DNA of 58,258 nt, taken from the NCBI GenBank assembly GCA_026991575.1, contig JALXBF010000096.1:1-58258 (forward strand), in the 5' to 3' direction. The translations under genes were made by a program, and so were the position numbers. The notes beneath the pieces are model-generated. The model saw only the letters and a program-made list of their open reading frames with translations, ran no database searches and was not told where the DNA came from. Shown here piece by piece: positions 47,749 through 57,281 of this stretch (positions within the stretch are counted from its first letter, which is position 1; the number at the start of each line of letters is the position of its first letter). The DNA is from Planctomycetota bacterium (GTDB lineage Bacteria > Planctomycetota > Planctomycetia > JALXBF01).

Positions 47749-48669
47749 ATGGTCCAGCAGGACGAATACGTCGCGCAACTGAAAAAGTACCTCGATCCCA
47801 AGACCATTGCCCGGATCTCTGGCCTTGGGCTCCAGGCACGGCTCATCGTCGAAGGGTACCTCTCCGGCACGCACCGCAGCCCGTATCATGGGGTTAGCGT
47901 CGAGTTTGTGCAGCACCGCGAGTATGTACCGGGCGACGACATCCGGCACGTCGACTGGAAAGTGTGGAGCCGCACGGACAAGTACTACCTGAAACAATAT
48001 GAAGAAGAAACCAACCTGCGGGCCTACTTTGTGCTGGATGCGTCTGAGTCGATGAGCTACGCGTCCGGGGAGGTGACCAAGTTCGACTACGCGCGCTATG
48101 TGATTGCGGCCCTGTGCTACCTGGTGCTCCAGCAACAGGACTCGGCGGGATTGGTTGTGTTCGACGAGAGGGTGGAGCAGTACATTCGCGCCTCGAACCA
48201 ACCCAGCCACTTGAAGCAGCTGTTGCACATCCTGGAGCAGGCTCAGCCGCAGGGTAAAACTGCCCTGGGCAGCTCACTACATGATGTGGCCGAGCGGGTC
48301 GAGGGTCGCAGCCTGGTGGTGATTCTCAGCGACTTCTTCGGCGACGTCGACAGCCTGCTGAAAGGGCTTCAGCATCTGCGACATCGCAAACACGACGTGA
48401 TCGCTATGCAAGTGCTCGACGGTGCCGAACTGGACTTCCCGTTCCGCGACTCAACCCTGTTCGAAGGGATGGAGGAACTGCCCGACGTGCTGACCGACCC
48501 CCGGGCACTGCGCGCGGCGTACCAGCGCGAGTTCGGTGCGTTCGTCGAGCAGCTCGAACGCGGCTGTCTTGCCCGCCGGGTCGACTACGTCCGCCTCCGT
48601 ACCGACCAGCCGCTGGACGTTGCGCTGTCCAGCTACCTTGCCCATCGGAACAAACGCTTGCGCAGGTGA
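47749..48669 (+). CDS. DUF58 domain protein
   Basis: A 306-residue protein starting MVQQDEYVAQ. The DUF58 signature is HGVSVEFVQHREYVPGDDIR followed by HVDWKVWSRTDKYYLKQYEE, then a VWA-like domain with FVLDASESMSYASGE and LVVILSDFFGD. It is soluble. DUF58 proteins accompany MoxR ATPases and VWA proteins and are thought to mediate complex assembly; no enzymatic activity is established. Its stop is 6 bp before the next gene. Confidence 0.95.
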   Translation: MVQQDEYVAQLKKYLDPKTIARISGLGLQARLIVEGYLSGTHRSPYHGVSVEFVQHREYVPGDDIRHVDWKVWSRTDKYYLKQYEEETNLRAYFVLDASESMSYASGEVTKFDYARYVIAALCYLVLQQQDSAGLVVFDERVEQYIRASNQPSHLKQLLHILEQAQPQGKTALGSSLHDVAERVEGRSLVVILSDFFGDVDSLLKGLQHLRHRKHDVIAMQVLDGAELDFPFRDSTLFEGMEELPDVLTDPRALRAAYQREFGAFVEQLERGCLARRVDYVRLRTDQPLDVALSSYLAHRNKRLRR

Positions 48670-48675
48670 GGCGCA

Positions 48676-50832
48676 ATGGGCCCACTTGGCTTCCTACATC
48701 CCGGTTTGCTCTGGGGCCTGCTGCTGGCAGGTATTCCGATCATCATTCATCTGTTGAGCAAGCGGCGGTACCGCCGAGTGCGGTGGGCTGCGCAGGAGTG
48801 GCTTCTAGCAGCAGTGAAGAAGTCGGCCCGCCGTATGCGGCTCGAACAGCTCCTGCTGCTGGCGATCCGCACGCTCATCCTCCTGCTCGTCGCCCTGGCT
48901 GTTGCTCGGCCCATGGCAGAGCAGGGCCAGCTGGCCGTGTTCAGCACCGTGCGCACGCATCGCATCGTCATGCTCGATGGTTCGCTAAGCATGGGGGTGG
49001 CCGTGGCCGGGACGAGCCGATTCGACCGAGCCGTGCAGCTGGCCGAGTCGATCGTGCGGATGAGCCGGCCCGGGGATGCGATCAGCGTCTTGCTGGTAGC
49101 CAGACCCGTCCGTACCGTCGTGCCCGGCCCGGATACGAATCGCGATGCCGTTATGGCCGAACTGGCCAGCCTGAAGGTGACCTCCGGCGGGGCCGACTTG
49201 AACGAGGCGTTTGCCCGGGCTGCCCAACTGTTCGAACTCTCGCGCTACCCGCGCCGGGAGGTGTACGTCATCAGCGATCTTCAGCGGGCCACCTGGGCCA
49301 GCCAACAGCTGACCCCCGAACAACTCCAGGCCATCGGGCGGGACGTGTCCGTGGTCGTGGTAGACGTCGGTAGCGAGAATGCCCGCACGAACGCGGCTGT
49401 GACCGACGTGGCAATGGAACAGCCGCTTGCCGTCACGTCCCAGCCCGCTGAGGTACGCGTCCGGGTGCGGAACTTCGGGGACCGACCGCTGGACGGACTC
49501 GGCGTCGAAGTGTCGGTCAACGGTCGCACTGCCGGCAGGCAAGCCATTCGACTTGAACCGGGGCAGGAGCGGGAAGTTCGGTTCACCGTGCAGTTCACGG
49601 AGAGCGGATTCCAGCACCTGGTCGCCCGCATCGATGCGGACTTGCTCCCACTGGACGATCGTCGCTGGCTGGCACTTCCGGCCCGAGATCGGATTCGAGT
49701 GCTGCTGGTGGACGGTGAGCCGGCTTCGGGCGGCTTTGAAGCGGAAACCGCCTACCTGAAGGTAGCGCTCGTACCGGACCGTGAGCTGGCTGGTCTCGTG
49801 CCCTTTGAAACCGAGGTCATCAGCGAGTCGGATCTGATCGACACACAGCTAGACCAGTACGACCTGATCTGCCTGTGCAATATCGGCCAGTGGACGGAAG
49901 CGGAGGCAAACCGCATCGAGCAGTACGTCCGGCACGGCGGAAGCGTGCTCATCTTCCTGGGAGACCAGGTTGAGGCGACATCGTACAACGAGCAACTATT
50001 CCGGAACGGACAGGGCCTGTTGCCAATCAGGTTGCTGGATCGAGTGGGCGATCCGGTCCAACGCAGTGATGTCTTTCGGCTCGATCCGGGCGATTACAGC
50101 CATCCGGTCGTAAAGCCGTTCGAAGGCGCGCCGTCGGCCAGCCTGGTGAGCACGATGGTTTATGCCTACGTGCGGGTGGAGCTGGAGCAAGCCACTGAGG
50201 CGGCTGGTCTGGCCGTCGCACTGCGGTACGACTCGGGTGATCCGGCGATCCTAACCGGCCGCTTTGGCCGGGGCAAGGTCGCTGTGGTGACTACCAGCGC
50301 GGATACCGAGTGGACGACTTGGCCGGTGTGGCCCAGCTACGTGCCGGTGATGCAGGAACTGGCACGCTACCTGGTGGCCCCGGACCTGAGCCAGTGGAAC
50401 CTAGAGGTCGGGACTCCGATTGTGCTGGAACCTCAGCCGACGATGGGACAGGTCCGAGTATCGGCAGAGATGCCCGATGGCAGCCGACTGGAGCGGCTCT
50501 GGGAGGCGGACCGTTCCGAGCTTCAGCTGGGCGAAACGTGGCAGGCGGGTATCGTGCGGCTATATCTGGGACCGCCCGATCCGAAGCAACTGATCTACGC
50601 GTTCAATCCGCCGCGTGCCGAGAGCGATCTGACGCGGGTCGATCCCGACGAGCTGCGCGCGCTGTTGGGGGGATTGCCCGTTCGCTACGTGCGCGACCTC
50701 GATACCGACGAGGACGGCAGCCAACAGCCGACGCGGCAGGGTAGTGAGTTGCATCGACCGCTGCTGTACGCGGCCCTAATGCTCTTGGTTATTGAGCTAG
50801 CGTTGGCCTGGCGGCTGAACCGTCCGCATTGA
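48676..50832 (+). CDS. BatA-like membrane VWA protein
   Basis: A 718-residue protein starting MGPLGFLHPGLLWGLLLAGI. The N-terminal BatA module (FLHPGLLWGLLLAGIPIIIH, then LLSKRRYRRVRWAAQEWLL) is followed by a second membrane helix (LLLAIRTLILLLVALAVARP). The VWA domain at about 95-240 has the MIDAS-like DGSLSMG. A CARDB-like beta region follows (VRVRNFGDRPLDGLGVEVSV), then an amidotransferase-like fold (IRVLLVDGEPASG to YVRHGGSVLIFLGDQ). A final helix (LLYAALMLLVIELALAW) anchors the C-terminus. It is probably a substrate of the upstream MoxR and resembles the minus-strand VWA protein at 9.6-12.1 kb. Confidence 0.93.
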   Translation: MGPLGFLHPGLLWGLLLAGIPIIIHLLSKRRYRRVRWAAQEWLLAAVKKSARRMRLEQLLLLAIRTLILLLVALAVARPMAEQGQLAVFSTVRTHRIVMLDGSLSMGVAVAGTSRFDRAVQLAESIVRMSRPGDAISVLLVARPVRTVVPGPDTNRDAVMAELASLKVTSGGADLNEAFARAAQLFELSRYPRREVYVISDLQRATWASQQLTPEQLQAIGRDVSVVVVDVGSENARTNAAVTDVAMEQPLAVTSQPAEVRVRVRNFGDRPLDGLGVEVSVNGRTAGRQAIRLEPGQEREVRFTVQFTESGFQHLVARIDADLLPLDDRRWLALPARDRIRVLLVDGEPASGGFEAETAYLKVALVPDRELAGLVPFETEVISESDLIDTQLDQYDLICLCNIGQWTEAEANRIEQYVRHGGSVLIFLGDQVEATSYNEQLFRNGQGLLPIRLLDRVGDPVQRSDVFRLDPGDYSHPVVKPFEGAPSASLVSTMVYAYVRVELEQATEAAGLAVALRYDSGDPAILTGRFGRGKVAVVTTSADTEWTTWPVWPSYVPVMQELARYLVAPDLSQWNLEVGTPIVLEPQPTMGQVRVSAEMPDGSRLERLWEADRSELQLGETWQAGIVRLYLGPPDPKQLIYAFNPPRAESDLTRVDPDELRALLGGLPVRYVRDLDTDEDGSQQPTRQGSELHRPLLYAALMLLVIELALAWRLNRPH

Positions 50833-50870
50833 CTCGTTTCGGACGCGGCGAGTGTGCCGGCGAGGAAGTG

Positions 50871-53270
50871 ATGGAACGTTGGTTCAGAGAGTGGTTTGAC
50901 ATTGCTGCCCCAGCGCCCGGTGAGGACGTCTCGCTGCGGCTCCGGCTTCCGATGGCCTGGCCCGCTTGGCTGATTCTGCTTGCCACGCTGGCCGCTGTCG
51001 CCTTCGTCTGGTACGTCTATCGCCGCGAACATGCGGAAGCGGGCCGGTGGCGGCGGTTGCTACTGGCACTGTTGCGGCTGTCGGCTTTGGCCAGCCTGCT
51101 GCTGATGCTCTTCGAGCTTGACTTTGTCGTCGATCGGCGTGGGCTGCCCTATCTGCTCGTGATGCTGGATCACTCGCAGAGCATGTCGCTGGGGGATCGG
51201 TATTTGGATCGGCAAGAGCGGCAGCGGGCCGAAGAACTGGCCAGTATTCCTGGCCCGGACGGGCGTGATGAGGGCGGTTTGCCCCAGCGGCTGGCCATTG
51301 CGCGCGGCATTCTGTTGCGGAACGATGCCGAGCTGCTGTTGCAGTTGGCCGAACAATACCGGCTGCGCATCTACGCGGCGGGGGCCAGCGCCACGCTCCT
51401 GGCCGAGATCCAGGACCGCCAGGCCGTGCCCCAGGCGCGAGAGATCCTCGCCCGACTCGAGGCGGATAGTCCGGAGACCAAGCTCGGCGACGCGGTGCGC
51501 AAGGTACTCTCCGAACTTGGTGGTGTGCCCCCAGCAGCCCTGATTGTGCTAACCGATGGGGTGCTGACCGAAGGCACCCCATGGGACGAGGCGGCCCGAC
51601 TCGCCCGTCGTAAGGGCGTGCCACTGCATTTTGTGGGCATCGGCGAACCGACTGCAGCCCTGGACCTGGAACTGCGCGACCTGGTCGCCGACGATGTTGC
51701 CTTCGTCGGGGACACCGTGCGGTTCGAGGCCAAGGTGGTGGCGAGGGGACTGAGCGAACCCCGCGAGGTCCGCGTGCAGTTGTTTCGCCAGGGAGAAGGT
51801 CTGCCGTTGGCCGAGCAGAGGGTGCAGCTACGTGAGGCAGACCGACCCGTGAACGTGCAGCTGCGATACGAGCCCAAGAAGGAAGGAGAGCAGACGTTCG
51901 TAATCCAGGTGCAGCCGATCGCGCGCGAACGGGATACGGCCAACAACAGCATACGCCACGCCATGATCGTGCGCGATCAGCAGCTGAAGGTGCTGCTGGT
52001 CGACACGTTCCCCCGACTTGAGTACCGGTTTCTAAAGCACTACTTGGAACGGGACCGGACTGTAGAGCTACGCACGGTGCTGGTGGCCGCTGACCCCCAA
52101 CATCCTGAGCAGGACCGTACGGCGCTAGCGGCGTTCCCCGTGTCGCCTGAGGAGCTGAACCAGTTCGACGCCGTGATCCTCGGCGACGTCAGCCCGCTGT
52201 ATTTCCAGCCCAGCCAGATCGAGATGCTGGCCCAGTTCGTACTCGAACAGGCCGGAGGTCTGGTGCTGATCGCCGGACGCCAGTTCATGCCGATGCGCTG
52301 GCGAGACACGCCCCTGGACCCGTTGATTCCTTTCGATCTCCAGGAGGTTGAGCCGTCGCCGGGGCTGCGCGACCCGTTCCGCATCCGACTGACGGTCGAA
52401 GGGGAGAGCCTGCCGATTTTCAGCTTCGGCCGCACGCTGCAAGAGAGCCGCTCAATCTGGCGGTCGTTGCCCGGCCACTACTGGTACCTACGCGCCCCGA
52501 AGCTGAAGCCTGGAGCCATGGCACTGGCGGTGCATCCTACGGAACGCGGCGTTGGTGGGCCGCTGCCGCTGATTGCACTCCAGTACGCCGGGGCGGGTAA
52601 AGTGCTGGCGTTGGCGATCGACAGCACCTGGCGCTGGCGCGACATGGCACGGGATCGTTACTTTGGTCGGTTCTGGGTGCAGACGCTGCGGTATGTTACC
52701 CGCAGCCGTCTGCTTGGTCTGTCCCGGCAGGCTGAATTGACCGTGGACCGGCGTCGCTACCTGTTGGGCCAGCCGGTCCGGATCCGCGTGCGGATCCTGG
52801 ACGATTCGGTGCTGGAGCTAGCGTCCGAGGGCGTCACGGTGACGGTCCAGTCCGGTGCGTCGTTGCCGGTTCGGCTTCGGCTGACGCGAGACGAGAGTCT
52901 CCGAGGCGCTGCGGTGTTCCGCACCCGGTGGGTACCGCCGGGCGAGGGCAGTTACCAGGTTGTGCTGGTTACCCCGCCGGTGAAGGGAGAATCACCGCGG
53001 GCAGCGTTCCAGGTGCAGGCGGCGCCGAATGAGTTCCGGCGCGTCGAGATGGCTGAGGCCGAGTTGAAACAGGCTGCCCGCATCAGCGGTGGCAGCTTTC
53101 ACCGCCTCGCCGACTACGAAGCCCTCTTCCGCTCGCTGCCCACGGGCCGCAAGGTACCACTGGAGGTGGAACCGCCCGTATCGCTGTGGGACACGTGGCC
53201 AATGCTCTTGCTCTTTGCAGTGCTGCTGACCCTGGAGTGGTCGCTGCGGAAGCGGTGGAAGATGCTCTAA
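50871..53270 (+). CDS. Membrane VWA protein with amidotransferase-like domain
   Basis: A 799-residue protein starting MERWFREWFDIAAPAPGEDV, with GAGG 5 nt upstream of this ATG. A TTG overlapping the previous stop is the alternative. Two N-terminal membrane helices (PAWLILLATLAAVAFVWYVY and LLLALLRLSALASLLLMLF) are followed by a VWA domain (LLVMLDHSQSMSLGD; later LIVLTDGVLTEG). Next come Ig-like domains and an amidotransferase-like fold (KVLLVDTFPRLEYRFLKHY to FVLEQAGGLVLIAGRQFMPM). The C-terminus has one membrane helix (WPMLLLFAVLLTLEWSL). It closes the PQQ-MoxR-DUF58-VWA-VWA unit. The domain order is nearly that of the 48676 gene, suggesting an ancient duplication. Confidence 0.92.
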   Translation: MERWFREWFDIAAPAPGEDVSLRLRLPMAWPAWLILLATLAAVAFVWYVYRREHAEAGRWRRLLLALLRLSALASLLLMLFELDFVVDRRGLPYLLVMLDHSQSMSLGDRYLDRQERQRAEELASIPGPDGRDEGGLPQRLAIARGILLRNDAELLLQLAEQYRLRIYAAGASATLLAEIQDRQAVPQAREILARLEADSPETKLGDAVRKVLSELGGVPPAALIVLTDGVLTEGTPWDEAARLARRKGVPLHFVGIGEPTAALDLELRDLVADDVAFVGDTVRFEAKVVARGLSEPREVRVQLFRQGEGLPLAEQRVQLREADRPVNVQLRYEPKKEGEQTFVIQVQPIARERDTANNSIRHAMIVRDQQLKVLLVDTFPRLEYRFLKHYLERDRTVELRTVLVAADPQHPEQDRTALAAFPVSPEELNQFDAVILGDVSPLYFQPSQIEMLAQFVLEQAGGLVLIAGRQFMPMRWRDTPLDPLIPFDLQEVEPSPGLRDPFRIRLTVEGESLPIFSFGRTLQESRSIWRSLPGHYWYLRAPKLKPGAMALAVHPTERGVGGPLPLIALQYAGAGKVLALAIDSTWRWRDMARDRYFGRFWVQTLRYVTRSRLLGLSRQAELTVDRRRYLLGQPVRIRVRILDDSVLELASEGVTVTVQSGASLPVRLRLTRDESLRGAAVFRTRWVPPGEGSYQVVLVTPPVKGESPRAAFQVQAAPNEFRRVEMAEAELKQAARISGGSFHRLADYEALFRSLPTGRKVPLEVEPPVSLWDTWPMLLLFAVLLTLEWSLRKRWKML

Positions 53271-53489
53271 GCCGCTAACGCTCTCGGCTTAGCTGCTTGC
53301 CACGGCGAACCGCCCTGACGGCGGCCAGAGCGGGGCGGGCGTTGAGTCACGTGACTCGGAGAGCTGGCCGCTCGGAACAGCCGTGCAACCGATCGCCAAC
53401 TGATGGTGCTTCCGGTCAGTCCCACCCGTGACGTCTGAGTAGCGGCCCGGTGCTCTTCCGGGCAAGCCCACCTTGCGGAAACATGGTCG

Positions 53490-55757
53490 CTAGCTGGGGG
53501 GCACCCACAGTTTCTTCTCTTGCCGCCGTGCGGCCGTGTCTTTCGTCCTGTCGGGTGTCCACAGTTCGCGCTTGGGGTGCTCGGGTGGCCCTGTGGGCAC
53601 GACCACGACTCCGGTTGCTGCCGAATTGAGCCAATGGTGCAACAGCCCGAAATCCAACAAGTACTCGTCTTCGTCTGACTCTTCCCGTTGTGCCACGTTG
53701 GCCACCCCTGCCCGTGCCAGCTCGCGCCGTGACCAGTCCTTCTCGATCCGCCGCACAAGCCCGATGCGTAGGAACAGGTCCAGGATGCGGCTGCCGAGCA
53801 CGCCCATGCAGGCAATCACCCGGTTGGAGCACTGCTTGTCGCCGGCCAGTTTCATGGGGGCAGTGACGAGGTATTCCACGAACGACTTGAGATCGTTGCC
53901 GGCGTGGTCGCGCACCAGGAGCTGAATCCGGTTCGCCGCGTCTCGGCTGTTCTGCACCGTTGGCTCACTCATGAACCGCAGCAGGGCGAGCTCCGCCTGG
54001 CACAACCGCGGCAGTACCGTGGGCACGACCCCGGCGCGCTCGGCCCGTTGCAGCACCTGGAGCGCAGGCTCGATAATGGCAACCCGGTCTTGCATCTCGT
54101 TGACGTGCGAGGCGACGGCAAGGGCGAATTTTTCCTGAAGCGACGCGTCTAGCTGGTCAAATCGCGCCTGCAGCCATTCCAACAGGTCGGCCATAATGTC
54201 GTGGCCTGGATATCCACTAAGCACGACGACGTTGGCCAGGCTTTCCGGATTGGAACGCTCCAGGTCAAGTACGGCAAGCCAGGGCGGGGCCAGCGAGTCC
54301 TTGGTTAGCGCGAACTTTGGCGGCGGTACCTCAAACCACTCGAACCAGATCCCTGCCTTCTCCACCGGACCATGGCTACTGATGTACATGCGCTGTAGGA
54401 CGAGTGCGAACGCCTGACGGATCTCCGTGCAGTTTCCCGCGAGATCGACCAGTGGGAGGAGAACCAGCTCACGCTTCGCGTAACTGAGGAACGCATTAGC
54501 TGCTCTCACACCCGTCTCTTCGCCCGTTCGCAGCGCATCGGCAACCGTGCGCGCCAGCACGCGCTCGTAGCGATCGAAAAGGGGGAGCACCACGTAGTCT
54601 TCGCGCCCGATGAGAGGCTTGATGAGCTCACGGGCAGACTCGTAATTACCCGTCACAACCCAGGATACCTGCTCGGGGCCGATCTCACTCCAGTAGACCA
54701 GGCCGGCAAGTGGCAGGTCGCCGTCTTTGGACCATTCGCGGCGGACCACGCCGAGGTAACCGCTCGGCGCGACCTTTCCAATCGGTACCACGAACTGACG
54801 AATCATCCGGTACAGTTCCCGCGCGCCATCTTCACGCGTGGGTTGGAACCGGAGGGCGTGGTACGTTCCTTGGTAGACGCCCATGCACATGGTGGCGATG
54901 ATGGCTGCCGCCATCCTGATCTCCTTGGCGCGGTTCTCATCGCGCACTAGCACCATCAGTCCTAGCAAGGACCCTGTGCCACGCCAGCCCATGGCCGCGT
55001 CAGTAAGCGCCAACAGCAGGTGGGCTTCCGGTAGGTCGGCTGCTACCGCGCTGAGCAGCTGATGGGCCTTCCGGAGCTCGAACCGCTTGTAGCAATCTGC
55101 GGCCTCGTCAATCCGCCCCGCGAAGCTCGGATCATCGGTTAACCGATTGCCCGGAGGCAGGTACGGGGGACAGTTGCTGATCCCCGGAAGGCTACTCGTC
55201 ACCGCGTCCAGCAACGGAAGGAAGTCACTCACGCCATGCTCCGACTGGAGGTGCCGTAGCACCATGCCGATATCTGTGAAGGACAACCAGGCGAGCGCGT
55301 CGGGGGGATTGTCCTCGAAGAGGTGTTTCAGATAGCCCGTAAAGATCTGGACGTGCAGAGGCCAACCGCTCCGCTGTGCCTGCTCAATGTAGTCCTGCAA
55401 TGCGGCAGGGATCTGACTCAGCAACCCCGTTCGCGCCAGAAGCGTCGCGAAACACTCATGTGCATGGGCAGAGAACGGTCGCTTCCGCACCAGCGCAGCA
55501 GCGTAGTTCAGTAGTTCGGCGTCGGATAGATCAAGATTGCACTGATGGTCGATCACGGCCTGCAGGGCCAGCGCCAAGAACAGCGGGTGGTACGGATGCT
55601 CACGCAGCGCCTGCTTCAGCGCCCGCTCCGCGTGGGTGTACTGCTCAGCTTCCAACAACCGCACGATCTTGCCAGCCTGCGGCAGCAGGTCAACGCAGCA
55701 CCACTTGATCTTCTTGCCGCTACCGCAAGGACAGTAGCTGTAGAGGTCCAAAGCCAT
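53490..55757 (-). CDS. SEC-C motif protein with long helical C-terminus
   Basis: A 755-residue protein starting MALDLYSYCPCGSGKKIKWC. The start is chosen because the SEC-C zinc motif (CPCGSGKKIKWCC, 9-21) begins here; GGAGGA lies unusually close to the ATG (1-2 nt). SEC-C binds one zinc and in SecA contacts SecB or ribosomes, but it also occurs in many other proteins. Residues ~28-130 look TPR-like (LLEAEQYTHAERALKQALRE). The remaining ~600 residues are helical and unrecognised. The C-terminal tail is Lys/Arg-rich (RQEKKLWVPPS). It is soluble and monocistronic by position. Confidence 0.85.
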   Translation of the reverse strand: MALDLYSYCPCGSGKKIKWCCVDLLPQAGKIVRLLEAEQYTHAERALKQALREHPYHPLFLALALQAVIDHQCNLDLSDAELLNYAAALVRKRPFSAHAHECFATLLARTGLLSQIPAALQDYIEQAQRSGWPLHVQIFTGYLKHLFEDNPPDALAWLSFTDIGMVLRHLQSEHGVSDFLPLLDAVTSSLPGISNCPPYLPPGNRLTDDPSFAGRIDEAADCYKRFELRKAHQLLSAVAADLPEAHLLLALTDAAMGWRGTGSLLGLMVLVRDENRAKEIRMAAAIIATMCMGVYQGTYHALRFQPTREDGARELYRMIRQFVVPIGKVAPSGYLGVVRREWSKDGDLPLAGLVYWSEIGPEQVSWVVTGNYESARELIKPLIGREDYVVLPLFDRYERVLARTVADALRTGEETGVRAANAFLSYAKRELVLLPLVDLAGNCTEIRQAFALVLQRMYISSHGPVEKAGIWFEWFEVPPPKFALTKDSLAPPWLAVLDLERSNPESLANVVVLSGYPGHDIMADLLEWLQARFDQLDASLQEKFALAVASHVNEMQDRVAIIEPALQVLQRAERAGVVPTVLPRLCQAELALLRFMSEPTVQNSRDAANRIQLLVRDHAGNDLKSFVEYLVTAPMKLAGDKQCSNRVIACMGVLGSRILDLFLRIGLVRRIEKDWSRRELARAGVANVAQREESDEDEYLLDFGLLHHWLNSAATGVVVVPTGPPEHPKRELWTPDRTKDTAARRQEKKLWVPPS

Positions 55758-56085
55758 TCCTCCGTACGCTAGCTTCCTGTGGCTGTGACCACATCTCCCG
55801 GGGCCGAAGCCGTCGCGGCGATCACGACCGGCCACGCATGCCGCGGCCGCACACCCGGCATGGCTTCCAATCGCACAGGCACACGCAGCTAGCTGCAGCT
55901 GAGCAGCCAACCGGCATCCAACCTGGCACGCGGTGACGGCGGGCCGCGGCGATCGGCTCGGTCACTCAGCACATCCCGGCTGACGGTCCGAACGGCCAGC
56001 ACGATCTTGTACACTGTTCTTCCCGCGACTCGTCGGTTATTCTACAGACCCCGTTTGCCGGCCTGCAGCGAAGCGAGGGCAAGCG
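55758..56085. other. Intergenic region between divergent genes (328 bp)
   Basis: It separates the minus-strand SEC-C gene from the plus-strand membrane-protein pair. No gene or RNA was recognised. Divergent promoters must be here but none stood out. Confidence 0.5.
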
Positions 56086-56766
56086 ATGGCACGAGAAGCC
56101 CACGAGGTCGTCTTCTACACCTACCCCAAGTTGCTGTTTGCCTGGCCCGTGATTCTGCTCGGGTTCCTCTTCTATCCGCTGGCCGCTTACGAACTGGTCT
56201 CCAGCACGCTGCTGGGCTGGATCTACGTCATCACCCTGGTCACCGTGATCCTGACGATGGGGATCGACGTGAACCGCGAGGTCGCCGTCTTCTGGATCGT
56301 CACGCTGATCGCGATCGCTGCTGCGTCCGCGTACCTGCGCACGCAGGGGGTTGATTTCTTCAAGCCACTGGTCCATCTGCTCGGCTACATGCACCCTGTG
56401 TATGCACCCGGCACCGGCCTGGCGGTCTCCGTCTTCCTTGCCGTGCCCTACGCCGTGATGCTGGTCTGGGCCCGGCTTAACGATCGCTGGCGCATCACGC
56501 ACAACGAGTTCGAGCATTATGCGTTCGGTAAGGTGGATCGGGCGTTGGCCCGCGGGGCCAAGACCGTGCGCACCGCGTACCCCGACCTGTTCGAATTCCT
56601 GCTCTGCCTTGCAGGGGAACTGATCATCTACGATTCGAAGGGGGAGAAGGAGCTTGCCCGCATCGAGCACGTGCCCCTGCTGCCGCTGGTCCGCCGCCGA
56701 ATCCAGCGGATCCTGGAGTACACCGCGGTCGTCACGACAACCGACGAAGGCAACCACAAGAGCTGA
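56086..56766 (+). CDS. Conserved membrane protein, paralogue 1
   Basis: A 226-residue protein starting MAREAHEVVFYTYPKLLFAW. There are two or three N-terminal hydrophobic helices (PKLLFAWPVILLGFLFYPLA; LGWIYVITLVTVILTMGID; AVFWIVTLIAIAAASAYL) and a further hydrophobic stretch (GLAVSVFLAVPYAVMLVWAR). A soluble C-terminal domain follows with RWRITHNEFEHYAFGKVDRA and GAKTVRTAYPDLFEFLLCLA, ending LARIEHVPLLPLVRRRIQRI. I do not recognise the family. The next gene is a close paralogue. Function unknown. Confidence 0.85.
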   Translation: MAREAHEVVFYTYPKLLFAWPVILLGFLFYPLAAYELVSSTLLGWIYVITLVTVILTMGIDVNREVAVFWIVTLIAIAAASAYLRTQGVDFFKPLVHLLGYMHPVYAPGTGLAVSVFLAVPYAVMLVWARLNDRWRITHNEFEHYAFGKVDRALARGAKTVRTAYPDLFEFLLCLAGELIIYDSKGEKELARIEHVPLLPLVRRRIQRILEYTAVVTTTDEGNHKS

Positions 56767-57281
56767 AAAAGCCGCACGGTCCCAGTACCACGCGCCATGG
56801 ACCTCGCCAGGTCGCCAGGCTCGTTACCCCCTGGGGACTATGCCTGAGATCACCAGCTTGCCGGTCCGGCTCGCCGGGAGCCGGCACGTTCGGCCTGCAG
56901 ACCTGTTGTGTCCGGAAGGCGCTACGATTTCGTTGTGCCAGACACGGGCCGGCAGGCTGTCGGCAATGAGCTTATGACCCAAGGATGACCGGGCGGCGGG
57001 CGAATAGGCCGTTAGCCGCTGCAGTGCCCGCATGCCCGAGCGGTGCCTAGCCGACGGCCCGGCCGACGCCCGCATCCGGAAGAGGGCGCGGTCGTAACCA
57101 GCCGCCGGCCGACCTGTCGCGAGCCGGCGGAGAGACACGCTTCCGGGGGAGTCGGCCGCGGCGGCCGGCGTCGACGCGGGCTGTAGACCGGTTGGCAGTT
57201 CGACGTGGGACTGCCCGCCGGCAATCTCAGCGGTATGGGACGGGGTGACAGTACCTTCAACCGACGTGGCAGGGAGAAATA
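56767..57281. other. Intergenic region between the paralogues (515 bp)
   Basis: No gene was recognised. A minus-strand frame is open but has no domain or good start. AGGGAG lies just upstream of the ATG at 57282. Confidence 0.5.
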
